Below, one piece after another: positions 1-5,270 of a DNA stretch of 5,792 bases (within the stretch, counting starts at the first letter, position 1; each line of letters starts with the position of its first letter). The stretch spans positions 1 through 5,792 of the forward strand of contig CAJXNF010000207.1 of NCBI GenBank assembly GCA_913056375.1, given 5' to 3'. The DNA is from an uncultured Pseudomonadota bacterium (GTDB taxonomy: Bacteria; SAR324; NAC60-12). The notes below the pieces were generated by a model. The model worked only from the letters and a program-made list of their open reading frames with translations. It was not told the DNA's origin and made no database searches. The position numbers and the translations under genes were made by a program.

Positions 1-45
1 ATGAGCAATGTGCAGAGAGTGATTCTAGATTGGGAAACAAAATGA
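1..45 (+). CDS. 3' end of an upstream gene (partial)
   Basis: The frame is open from the first base and ends at TGA 43-45, giving 14 residues ending in ILDWETK. The TGA overlaps the ATG at 42-44 of the next gene (ATGA), the usual sign of translational coupling, so this is more likely the tail of a real upstream gene than chance. An ATG happens to be the first codon, so a 14-aa peptide cannot be excluded. Nothing in the tail identifies a family. Confidence 0.4.
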   Translation: MSNVQRVILDWETK

Positions 46-353
46 AGAAGCTAACGCAACAGGATCGAACGAGATTGCGTCAGTGCGAAGTGGTGATCTG
101 GCGACTACTGCACAAGAAAGCCGGTCTTGATTATGAAGACTACAGCGCAGCGTGGCAGAGCTGGTTTGATGACCGAGCGACTGATTTAGGAAAGAGTCTC
201 GATCAGATCCTACATGATGAGAATGGGAACCTCCGACTGACGAAACAAGACTACCGTAAATTTTGGGCGTATGCCTATGAACTGCGGGATCTTAAGAGAA
301 AAGGGGAAGATCATCCTGAGAGTGACAACGTCCAGAAACTGCTGATCACGTAA
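42..353 (+). CDS. hypothetical protein, ~103 aa
   Basis: I do not recognise this protein. Start chosen at ATG 42 because it overlaps the upstream stop as ATGA; an in-frame TTG at 30 would add four residues. The product begins MKKLTQQDRTRLRQCEV, is charged and apparently soluble, with no signal peptide or membrane segment. It looks mainly helical: a basic N-terminal helix, an aromatic-rich middle (DYEDYSAAWQSWFDD) and a segment YRKFWAYAYELRDLKRK near the C-terminus. Only one Cys is present and there is no metal or nucleotide-binding motif. The stop is 14 bases before the UmuD-like gene, so the two are probably co-transcribed. That position hints at a link to DNA damage response but proves nothing. 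Confidence 0.7.
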   Translation: MKKLTQQDRTRLRQCEVVIWRLLHKKAGLDYEDYSAAWQSWFDDRATDLGKSLDQILHDENGNLRLTKQDYRKFWAYAYELRDLKRKGEDHPESDNVQKLLIT

Positions 354-367
354 TCAAAGTAAAAACC

Positions 368-814
368 ATGCACATGAACCTACTTCCATTCACCTTTGTT
401 TTTCCCGTACAGATGCCTCTCGCAGAAGAGTACCAGCGACCGATGTTTGAATCGATGGTCTCTGCAGGCTTTCCTAGTCCAGCCCAGGACTACTACGATG
501 GCTACCTCAACTTGCACCAGTACCTCGTACCTGACCCCAACAATGTTTTCTTTGTCCGGGCCAGTGGGGATTCAATGGTGGGTGCTGGAATTCATGATGG
601 GGACTTGCTGATCGTGGATCGCTCGAAGAAAAAGCCAAATGGCAAGGTCGTGATCGCCTCCCTCAACAGTGAATTCACGCTCAAGCGCTTGGTCCAGACT
701 CAGGAGTGTTTTGAACTTCAGCCAGAAAATCCAGATTACCCCAGTATTCCTGTTTCTGTGGACGATGACTTCCAAATTTGGGGAGTGGTGCGGCACGTCA
801 TTCATAAGTTGTAG
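368..814 (+). CDS. umuD: UmuD-like S24 self-cleaving peptidase, SOS translesion synthesis accessory
   Basis: 148 aa, close to the ~139 aa of E. coli UmuD. In the family, RecA-stimulated self-cleavage removes the N-terminal arm and the resulting UmuD' joins UmuC to form DNA polymerase V. Visible hallmarks: cleavage site Ala33-Gly34 followed by FPSPAQDY; nucleophile Ser69 in SGDSMVGAGIHDGD; general base Lys106 in FTLKRL. The Ser-to-Lys spacing of 37 residues matches UmuD (Ser60/Lys97). The site is Ala-Gly as in LexA, not Cys-Gly as in E. coli UmuD. There is no N-terminal DNA-binding domain, which argues against LexA or a phage repressor. ATG 374 (Met3) is an alternative start; neither has a strong ribosome site. 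No umuC follows: a cupin gene starts 5 bases downstream. No convincing LexA box is seen upstream, so any SOS control would act at a promoter before the window. Confidence 0.9.
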   Translation: MHMNLLPFTFVFPVQMPLAEEYQRPMFESMVSAGFPSPAQDYYDGYLNLHQYLVPDPNNVFFVRASGDSMVGAGIHDGDLLIVDRSKKKPNGKVVIASLNSEFTLKRLVQTQECFELQPENPDYPSIPVSVDDDFQIWGVVRHVIHKL

Positions 815-819
815 AGAGT

Positions 820-1188
820 ATGAGCATGAGTCAACCCGTCAATTTTCAGTCAAAACTAAATCTCTTTTCAGAGCACTGGTCCCCAAAAGTCGTTGCGGAG
901 ATGAATGACTACCAGTTCAAGTTGGTGAAGATCCAAGGCGAGTTCACCTGGCACAACCATTCAGACACGGATGAAACCTTCATTGTCCTGGAGGGATCGA
1001 TGAGCATTGAGTTCAAGGATCGGACAGTCCACTTGAGCGAGGGAGAGATGTTCGTGGTTCCACGGGGAGAAGAGCACAAGCCTTTTGCCGAGAACGAGTG
1101 CAAGGTGTTGCTAGTGGAACCAAGGGGTGTCGTCAACACCGGAGAGAGTGGTGGAGCCTTGACAGCGGAGAATGATGTTTGGATCTAA
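820..1188 (+). CDS. small single-domain cupin protein
   Basis: 122 aa, the usual size of stand-alone cupins annotated as mannose-6-phosphate isomerase-like. Both cupin motifs are complete: motif 1 from Gly40 through His45, His47, Glu52 to Gly59 (WHNHSDTDETFIVLEG), and motif 2 from Gly75 through Pro81, Gly83 to His86 (GEMFVVPRGEEH). His45, His47, Glu52 and His86 form the expected metal site, so it should be an intact metal-binding beta barrel. The substrate cannot be told; such proteins may be isomerases, dioxygenases or sensors. No signal peptide is visible, so it is probably cytoplasmic. ATG 826 (Met3) is a plausible true start, since GAGAG at 814-818 would then sit at proper spacing. It lies 5 bases after the UmuD-like gene, implying co-transcription, but no functional link is known to me. 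Confidence 0.88.
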   Translation: MSMSQPVNFQSKLNLFSEHWSPKVVAEMNDYQFKLVKIQGEFTWHNHSDTDETFIVLEGSMSIEFKDRTVHLSEGEMFVVPRGEEHKPFAENECKVLLVEPRGVVNTGESGGALTAENDVWI

Positions 1189-1306
1189 GAGTGAGCTTCC
1201 GGACCTTGACTTCATCCACATAATAATTCAGAACTGCCTTTCTACCTGTTAGAAGAAAAATACAGTTGCAGCACCAAAATCCAATTTGAGATCTGCGCTG
1301 TACCTG

Positions 1307-1333
1307 TTGACACCAGAATGCGCAGTTTGTAAC
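1307..1333 (+). promoter_or_regulatory. possible sigma-70-type promoter for the qmcA-nfeD pair
   Basis: A perfect -35 hexamer TTGACA lies at 1307-1312 in the 168-base gap before the SPFH gene. The best -10 candidate is TGTAAC at 1328-1333 (4 of 6 matches) with a short 15-base spacer. The spacer is suboptimal, so this is a candidate only. Confidence 0.3.
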
Positions 1334-1342
1334 TCTTAATTT

Positions 1343-1349
1343 GAAGAGG
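1343..1349 (+). promoter_or_regulatory. ribosome binding site of the SPFH gene
   Basis: GAAGAGG ends 7 bases before ATG 1357. It is the strongest Shine-Dalgarno match near any gene start here and supports this start. Confidence 0.6.
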
Positions 1350-1356
1350 CTCAACC

Positions 1357-2367
1357 ATGGAAGATGACATTATCTACACGTTGCTAGATGCCTTTCCTAG
1401 CTTCTCCACACTGATCATCATAGTCATAATCTTCTTATTCATGAAGAACATGGTGAAAATTGTGCGGCAGAGCGAAGTAATGATGATCGAAAGGCTAGGT
1501 TCCTTCAATAGAACTATGAAATCTGGACTTCATTTCAAACTTCCGGTCATCGAGCAGATTCGCAAAATCAATTGGCGGGATGAAGAATTAGAGAGAATCG
1601 ATATGAGGGAAAGGGTGTTGGACATTCCAGCACAGACTACGATCACCAAAGACAACGTATCCCTTGAAATTGATGCCGTGGTCTACATGCAGATTACCGA
1701 TCCCGAAAAAGCTGTCTATGAAATCAACGATCTACCTTTGGCGATCAGCCAACTGACCCAAACCACCCTGAGGTCACTGATTGGGGAGTTTGATTTGGAC
1801 GAAACGCTGGCTTCCAGGGATAAAATCAACTCCAGCCTGAAGATCGTCCTTGATGACGTAACAAACAAATGGGGCGTCTTGGTAAATCGCGTGGAGTTAG
1901 CCAATGTTGCCCCTCCCCAGGAAGTGCTGGAAGCCATGGAGAAGCAGATGCAGGCTGAGCGTGAGAGGCGAGCCGCCGTGTTGTCTGCAGAGGGCGACAA
2001 GCAATCTCGAATCGCCAGATCCGAAGGTGAAAGACAAGAAATGATCAACCAAGCCGCAGGTGAAAGAGAGGCTTTGATTCAAACGGCAGAGGGCCAGAAG
2101 GAAGCTGCCATATCAAGAGCCAATGGTACTGCACAAGCGCTGGAAATCATGTCTTCTGCAGAAAAGGAAGCCATCAAAAAAATTGCCGAGGCCCTTGGAG
2201 GAGATGTCAAACTAGCCACGAACTACATGATCTCTAAGTCTTATATTGATGCCTATGAGAAATTTACGCATGGTGAAGGAGATAAGGTCTATCTTCCCTA
2301 CGATGCATCCAAATCGATGGCAGCGTTTGGCAATTTAGGAGATCTATTTAATCAGTCGAAAAGCTGA
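1357..2367 (+). CDS. qmcA: QmcA/paraslipin-like SPFH (stomatin/prohibitin) membrane protein
   Basis: 336 aa. Order of parts: one N-terminal membrane anchor at about residues 16-33 (Ile/Phe-rich), an SPFH domain at about 35-200, a long Glu/Ala/Arg-rich coiled coil at about 190-275 with repeated AEG/SEG/AAGER blocks, and a C-terminal tail. The segment TTLRSLIGEFDLDETLASRD (about 136-155) is a family hallmark, as is LANVAPPQEVLEAMEKQMQAE at 181-201. Members form large oligomeric rings or cages in the inner membrane; E. coli QmcA is linked to quality control and FtsH. Family proteins are typically about 300 aa, so this one is complete, slightly long at the C-terminus. The stop overlaps the NfeD start by one base (TGATG), the normal partnership for this family. 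Family assignment is firm; the exact orthologue name is less so. Confidence 0.92.
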   Translation: MEDDIIYTLLDAFPSFSTLIIIVIIFLFMKNMVKIVRQSEVMMIERLGSFNRTMKSGLHFKLPVIEQIRKINWRDEELERIDMRERVLDIPAQTTITKDNVSLEIDAVVYMQITDPEKAVYEINDLPLAISQLTQTTLRSLIGEFDLDETLASRDKINSSLKIVLDDVTNKWGVLVNRVELANVAPPQEVLEAMEKQMQAERERRAAVLSAEGDKQSRIARSEGERQEMINQAAGEREALIQTAEGQKEAAISRANGTAQALEIMSSAEKEAIKKIAEALGGDVKLATNYMISKSYIDAYEKFTHGEGDKVYLPYDASKSMAAFGNLGDLFNQSKS

Positions 2368-2837
2368 TGGAACTTTGGTTGATTTTGTTCCTCGCTGGGC
2401 TAGGACTGGTGGGACTGGAATTCGTCCTGCCGATGATGTTCTGGATGCCCTTGGGCTTGGCAGCCCTTGCCACCGCTCCAGTCAGCTATTTTGTGGACCA
2501 TTGGTCAGTATTGGGGATTTGGCCAGTACTCAGTATGGTCTTGTTTGTCGGGATCAAGAAATCGTTCAGCGGTGCAGATCAGCAAAAGTATAAATCAGGA
2601 GTAGAGGGCTTGATTGGAATGGAGGGAATTCTTGTGGAGGCGATTGATAATCAAAAGGGGACTGGCAAAGTCAAAATCAATGCGGACGTTTGGAACGTAA
2701 GATCCTGTGAGGTGGAAGTGCCCGTTGGCAAAAAGGTTAAAGTCGTAGCCGTTTCAGGCAATCAAGTGGATGTGGAAGAGAGCATTGATTTTCAGGACTA
2801 CCTAGAAAAGGATTTTGATCGGAAACTGAATGAATAG
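2367..2837 (+). CDS. short NfeD-like (NfeD1b/YbbJ type) membrane protein with OB-fold domain
   Basis: 156 aa. Three hydrophobic segments at about 4-20, 24-43 and 48-63 are followed by a soluble C-terminal beta domain at about 80-137 of the NfeD OB-fold type (GLIGMEGILVEAI, GTGKVKINADVWNV, GKKVKVVAVSGNQVDVE). The Ser protease domain of long NfeD proteins is absent, so this is the short class that accompanies SPFH proteins such as E. coli QmcA-YbbJ. The family role is to work with the SPFH partner at the membrane. The ATG shares one base with the SPFH stop and has no good Shine-Dalgarno of its own, so it is probably translated by coupling. An acidic and basic tail (DYLEKDFDRKLNE) follows the OB domain. 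Confidence 0.88.
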   Translation: MELWLILFLAGLGLVGLEFVLPMMFWMPLGLAALATAPVSYFVDHWSVLGIWPVLSMVLFVGIKKSFSGADQQKYKSGVEGLIGMEGILVEAIDNQKGTGKVKINADVWNVRSCEVEVPVGKKVKVVAVSGNQVDVEESIDFQDYLEKDFDRKLNE

Positions 2838-2940
2838 TCGCAATTGGACTCGGCATTCTGCAAGGAAATAGTTTGCCGAAATAAATCTATGTCTTTATCA
2901 ATCGTTGATTCAAGTAGGTTCAAGTGATTTGAAGCTGTTG

Positions 2941-2960
2941 TTGGCACAAATTGGCACAAA
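2941..2960 (+). repeat. tandem 10-base direct repeat
   Basis: TTGGCACAAA occurs twice back to back (2941-2950 and 2951-2960). Function unknown; it could be chance, a protein-binding pair or the scar of an insertion. Confidence 0.6.
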
Positions 2961-2975
2961 AATCTGCAGAAAGTA

Positions 2976-2995
2976 AGACTGATCATAGTCAGTCT
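2976..2995. repeat. 7-bp perfect inverted repeat
   Basis: AGACTGA (2976-2982) and TCAGTCT (2989-2995) pair perfectly around a 6-base loop. It lies 140 bases after the nfeD stop and lacks a following T tract, so it is not a standard intrinsic terminator. Confidence 0.5.
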
Positions 2996-3232
2996 CTCAC
3001 CATCAGAATCCTCCGTCCTTTTGTATATTCGTTGGCTGAACCAAGGCAATTTGTAGAGCTTGAACAATTGATTTCTTGGCAATATTCACAGCAGAATTGA
3101 GCAACAACCGGATGCCCTATGGGATTCTTATTGCCTGAGATTATAAGGACTAGAGCTGGTTGAGATTGTAGTTAGCGAAGCCAGAGTAAGGGCGGTATGA
3201 AAAGAGCTGAATCCAGTTCAGTGGACCCTGTT

Positions 3233-3433
3233 TCAGATGTACTTGTTTAGAAGATGATCAAGACTTTGATCCAATTCGATATATCGTTCTTCAACAAACA
3301 GGTCCAAATCTTCTTTTGTGTACTGTAGGCCTCGAATCAGCAGTTTATGTAATTTACGAGTCTTCGTAAATTGCCCTGTGACTCGACAATGTACATAGTC
3401 TTTTATGTATGTTTCAGCAAATATTGTGTCCAT
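3233..3433 (-). CDS. possible small protein, 66 aa
   Basis: I do not recognise this protein. It reads plausibly as a small helical, charged, soluble protein: start MDTIFAETYIKDYVH, middle KTRKLHKLLIRGL, end FVEERYIELDQSLDHLLNKYI. There is no signal peptide or membrane segment. The ATG at 3433 is preceded by GAGAG about 11 bases upstream, an acceptable but distant ribosome site. It stands alone on the minus strand in a gene-poor stretch next to a prophage relic, so it may be a small accessory gene or a remnant. The pattern near its C-terminus loosely resembles the middle of the 42-353 protein (SLDxxL after an acidic/Arg segment). Coding status is uncertain. Confidence 0.4.
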   Translation of the reverse strand: MDTIFAETYIKDYVHCRVTGQFTKTRKLHKLLIRGLQYTKEDLDLFVEERYIELDQSLDHLLNKYI

Positions 3434-3632
3434 TTTTGGTGTCTCTCAACTAGGTTCACTCTAAATATTCATCTAGGCTAACGAATGTTTAAGTTCTTCC
3501 ATCCGCTAATCTATTTGAATCTGATTGGTGCATCATGAAGATTGCGGCATTGATCAGTCACTAGTCACAGGTATGAAAAAAACTGCTGGCACTTTGGCTA
3601 CTTTCAAACCCACAGAAAGCAGCCCGTGCTAA

Positions 3633-3659
3633 GAATTTGGTTGGATTAAAACCAGATTC
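3633..3659. repeat. 10-bp hairpin with one G-T pair
   Basis: GAATTTGGTT (3633-3642) pairs with AACCAGATTC (3650-3659) around a 7-base loop; one position is a G-T wobble. It lies just past the stop of the 40-aa minus-strand frame. No T tract follows on either strand, so a terminator role is not supported. Confidence 0.55.
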
Positions 3660-3675
3660 AGATTCTTGGTACCGT

Positions 3676-3798
3676 TTACTGTACGGCGGGCACTGCCATC
3701 AGTGTTTCCAGAACTGCCAGTGAAAAGCAGACTCCGGCGACACCGATTGTCCGGACTCCAATAATTAGGTAGGTGTTATCTTTCTGTCCGTACTGCAT
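3676..3798 (-). CDS. possible 40-aa membrane peptide
   Basis: I do not recognise this peptide. From ATG at 3798 it has a polar start (MQYGQKDNTY), one hydrophobic segment at about 11-35 (LIIGVRTIGVAGVC onward) interrupted by one Arg, and ends in PAVQ. AGAGG lies 4 bases before the ATG, a close but usable ribosome site. The frame stays open upstream to a GTG at 3825-3827 and the added residues (VIGQFQRGG) also look protein-like, so the start may be earlier. A plus-strand frame overlaps part of it, and only one of the two can be real. A holin-like or small tail-associated phage protein is one guess, given the nearby relic, but it is unsupported. Confidence 0.3.
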   Translation of the reverse strand: MQYGQKDNTYLIIGVRTIGVAGVCFSLAVLETLMAVPAVQ

Positions 3799-3885
3799 AC
3801 CGCCTCTTTGGAATTGGCCAATCACTGATTAACTGTTACATAATTGCAACATGATGACTGAACTATAATCCAAGGGTTGTTACTT

Positions 3886-3910
3886 GAGGAGGAGGAGTGG
3901 GGGAGGGGGG
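3886..3910 (+). other. G-rich polypurine tract
   Basis: Twenty-five purines in a row, starting with GAGGAGGAGGAG and ending with G5-A-G6, followed by TAAAAA. It stands out sharply from its surroundings. It contains five G runs (three GG, one G5, one G6) and could form a G-quadruplex or triplex. No gene start follows at Shine-Dalgarno distance. Confidence 0.7.
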
Positions 3911-4043
3911 TAAAAACTATCTTTTGGCACTACCTCTCAGTGGTTTTGTACCCGACCGCGATTACTTCTAGTGCCAGCATTCAACAAGTATTCTTTGTTC
4001 GTAAGTTTTGAAATAAATAACGAATTTAGAACATTTAAAAACG

Positions 4044-4482
4044 ATAGAAGTCAGCACTCAGGTTTTTGTAAATCTGGTTGGTCTGAGTACCCGAAGAATC
4101 CAGCAGCTACGTTAGAATGGGCTACCCTTCAATGGGTGAGGACGCATTCACCTAGTTGACGGTTATGAGTGGTTGCTTAGATAACAAAAACCAGAAACGG
4201 AAAGCCTTCAAAAAGCGAAACTGCGCAAGCTCTCAACTGAGGAAAATCTGACAGACATCGAGCTGAAAGAAACGGAAGGCCAACTCATCAACCGTCAAGA
4301 AATTTTCGAAGTCATTCAGAAGTCACTCTTGCAGCTAAGGAATCGAATGTTGTTTATCCCCAGCATTGGCTGTTGAAGCAAATGCAGCCCTAACCAAGAA
4401 CATTTTAGAGGATGAAATTCACAAAGCATTGAGTGAACTTTCATTGATGCAATTCCAACCTCAATCAAAAAAACCGAGATGA
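4044..4482 (+). pseudogene. decayed phage terminase small subunit (Nu1-like)
   Basis: Reading the frame through three stops and one frameshift gives a ~147-aa protein of phage Nu1/terminase-small type, which binds packaging sites on phage DNA and recruits the large subunit. The N-terminal part reads VSTQVFVNLVGLSTRRIQQL, a typical helix-turn-helix, then NGLPFNG and GRIHLVDGYEWLLR. The middle reads AKLRKLSTEENLTDIELKET then EGQLINRQEIFEVIQKSL and LRNRMLFIP, and the end reads ALAVEANAALTKNILEDEIHKALSEL. These are the expected family blocks: LxKLxxExxLxxxELKxxxGxLIxRxE, LRxRMLxIP and DEIxxALxEL. In-frame stops are TAG 4113, TGA 4137 and TAA 4182. One extra base in the C run at 4358-4361 moves the frame; the second frame ends at TGA 4480-4482. 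No intact ATG remains; ATA at 4044 may be the lost start. The domain assignment is from memory of the family, not a search. Confidence 0.75.
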
Positions 4483-4589
4483 CAGCAGCAGCAAGTCAGC
4501 CCTACGAATCCCAAGCAATACGGTTAGAAAATGCGCCTACGCTGACTCGGATTCCTTGGTTGGGCGGTTCCTGTCGCCTGGACGGGTGA
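4479..4589 (+). CDS. 36-codon frame coupled to the terminase relic, probably a truncated phage gene start
   Basis: ATG 4479 overlaps the relic's final TGA as ATGA, the arrangement expected for the next gene of a phage packaging operon. The frame begins MTAAASQPYESQAIRLENAP and ends after RLDG at TGA 4587-4589, inside the left arm of the hairpin at 4585-4612. Large-subunit terminases are hundreds of residues long, so if real this is only the first few dozen codons, cut off by deletion or insertion. No family motif is visible, so the identity is inferred from position only. Confidence 0.3.
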   Translation: MTAAASQPYESQAIRLENAPTLTRIPWLGGSCRLDG

Positions 4590-4612
4590 GGCGTTCTTCA
4601 ACTCGCCTCACC
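4585..4612. terminator. 9-bp GC-rich hairpin between convergent regions
   Basis: GGTGAGGCG (4585-4593) pairs perfectly with CGCCTCACC (4604-4612) around a 10-base loop; an outer G-T pair could extend it. It lies between the plus-strand relic and the end of the minus-strand gene at 4636, where a terminator is expected. On the plus strand T6 follows only after an 8-base interval, and on the minus strand no T tract follows, so it is not a textbook intrinsic terminator. It could instead be a recombination or element-end structure. Confidence 0.4.
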
Positions 4613-4635
4613 TATCGCACCTTTTTTGCTGTTTT

Positions 4636-5250
4636 TTAGTTACCTGCCACACTAAATGTTTCTACATCAGTGCGCTCAGCGGCAGGTAAGGCATCAAAGT
4701 TATAAACTACCATTGCTGAAGAAGGAACACGCTCTGACGCAGGCAAAGCCTCCCAGTTGTAGTTGGCTACAGTGACTGAAGTAATACGCTCACTGGTTGG
4801 CATCGCATCCCAGTTATAGTCTGCTACAGTTTCTGCAGCGAGCTGCTTCAGCGCTTGAACAAAGCCATAATCAACGCCTCGCATTGGATCATATGGCAGT
4901 TGTGGTCCAAGTCCGCCGACAATCTCCTCAGCGAATGGATCAGCATCAATTGTAAGATGCTCTGAGTCAGGCAAAGCTTCCCAGTTGTAGTTGGCTACAG
5001 TGGTTGATGATTCTAAATCATAAGTACCACCAGCTGTAGGAATAGCATGAGTGTCAGCAACTAAAGTACTATAGGTACCACCAGCTGTGGGAATAGCATG
5101 AGTGTCCACAACTTGTTGTAATACATTAGTAGCAGGAACTTTAATCATGTAGCGTTCCCCATCAATTCTAAACACCTCAACGAAGGTTGCGGCTGATGCT
5201 GCGGAACCAATTACTAATGCTGCTGCCAATGTGGTAATGAACTTTTTCAT
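4636..5250 (-). CDS. secreted repeat protein, 204 aa, unknown function
   Basis: I do not recognise this family. Residues 1-20/21 form a clean signal peptide (MKK, hydrophobic core, ASA-A cleavage), so the mature ~183-aa protein should be exported. A short leading block (VEVFRIDGERYMIKVPA, 24-40) precedes two repeat families. Repeat A, DTHAIPTAGGTY, occurs at 49-60 and 66-77 (17-residue period). Repeat B, VANYNWEALPxSE, occurs at 85-97 and 161-173 with diverged copies at 142-154 (VADYNWDAMPTSE) and 181-192 (VVYNFDALPAAE). An unrepeated linker at about 98-140 includes DPFAEEIVGGLGPQLPYDP. There is no Cys in the mature part and no enzyme motif; it is acidic and looks structural or ligand-binding. 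GGAG 7 bases before the ATG (plus-strand 5258-5261) supports the start. It is last in a run of three minus-strand genes, separated from the 75-aa gene by a possible terminator. Confidence 0.8.
   Translation of the reverse strand: MKKFITTLAAALVIGSAASAATFVEVFRIDGERYMIKVPATNVLQQVVDTHAIPTAGGTYSTLVADTHAIPTAGGTYDLESSTTVANYNWEALPDSEHLTIDADPFAEEIVGGLGPQLPYDPMRGVDYGFVQALKQLAAETVADYNWDAMPTSERITSVTVANYNWEALPASERVPSSAMVVYNFDALPAAERTDVETFSVAGN
4740..5002 (-). repeat. 35-bp direct repeat pair coding repeat B
   Basis: 4740-4774 and 4968-5002 differ at one base out of 35 and are 228 bases (76 codons) apart. They encode the two best VANYNWEALP copies; a diverged copy lies at about 4798-4830 and another near 4685-4710. 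The near-identity of the outer pair, compared with the diverged inner copies, suggests recent duplication or gene conversion. Confidence 0.8.
5024..5106 (-). repeat. 32-bp near-identical tandem repeat coding repeat A
   Basis: 5024-5055 and 5075-5106 match at 31 of 32 bases with a 51-base (17-codon) period. They encode the two DTHAIPTAGGTY copies. Length change by slippage or recombination would keep the frame. Confidence 0.85.
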
Positions 5251-5270
5251 GGTCGTGCTCCAAATAGGAG

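Larger units (their letters stand above)
2838..3232 (+). other. 395-base intergenic region without a supported gene
   Basis: No frame on either strand looks like a protein. It contains a 6-bp inverted repeat TCGGCA/TGCCGA (2850-2855, 2874-2879; 18-base loop, no T tract), a tandem 10-base repeat (2941-2960) and a 7-bp hairpin (2976-2995). None forms a convincing terminator for the nfeD gene. A 17-codon frame at 3197-3250 is too short to support. Confidence 0.6.
3434..4043. other. gene-poor region before the terminase relic
   Basis: This 610-base stretch has no well-supported gene. It contains a possible 40-aa minus-strand peptide (3676-3798), a possible frameshifted plus-strand frame (3572-3723), a 10-bp hairpin (3633-3659) and a G-rich polypurine tract (3886-3910). 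An A7 run at 3576-3582 follows an ATG. The rest shows nothing I can name. Confidence 0.5.

Noticed and set aside
1240..1254. Inverted repeat TTCTA/TAGAA as terminator of the umuD-cupin operon
   Set aside because: Only 5 bp, AT-rich, and followed by A's rather than a T tract on the plus strand.
1246..1265. LexA-box-like CTGT...ACAG
   Set aside because: The two halves are 12 bases apart instead of the 8 of the gammaproteobacterial box, and the site is downstream of the UmuD-like gene.
1716..2082. Long antisense frames within the SPFH gene
   Set aside because: Shadows of a clearly coding region, Ser-rich and low in plausibility.
2798..3082. 94-codon minus-strand frame after nfeD
   Set aside because: It overlaps the nfeD 3' end antisense and has an irregular composition with no recognisable pattern or ribosome site.
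3197..3250. 17-codon frame MKRAESSSVDPVSDVLV and a possible insertion-sequence end nearby
   Set aside because: Too short to support as a gene, and no matching inverted end or transposase was found in the window.
3971..4159. 62-codon GTG-started plus-strand frame
   Set aside because: It overlaps the terminase relic in another frame; the relic's frame carries the family-like sequence, and this one shows no protein-like pattern or ribosome site.
2838..4635. tRNA gene, attachment site or CRISPR array in the gene-poor middle
   Set aside because: No cloverleaf-like segment, no regularly spaced repeats and no duplicated att-like core were seen by eye.
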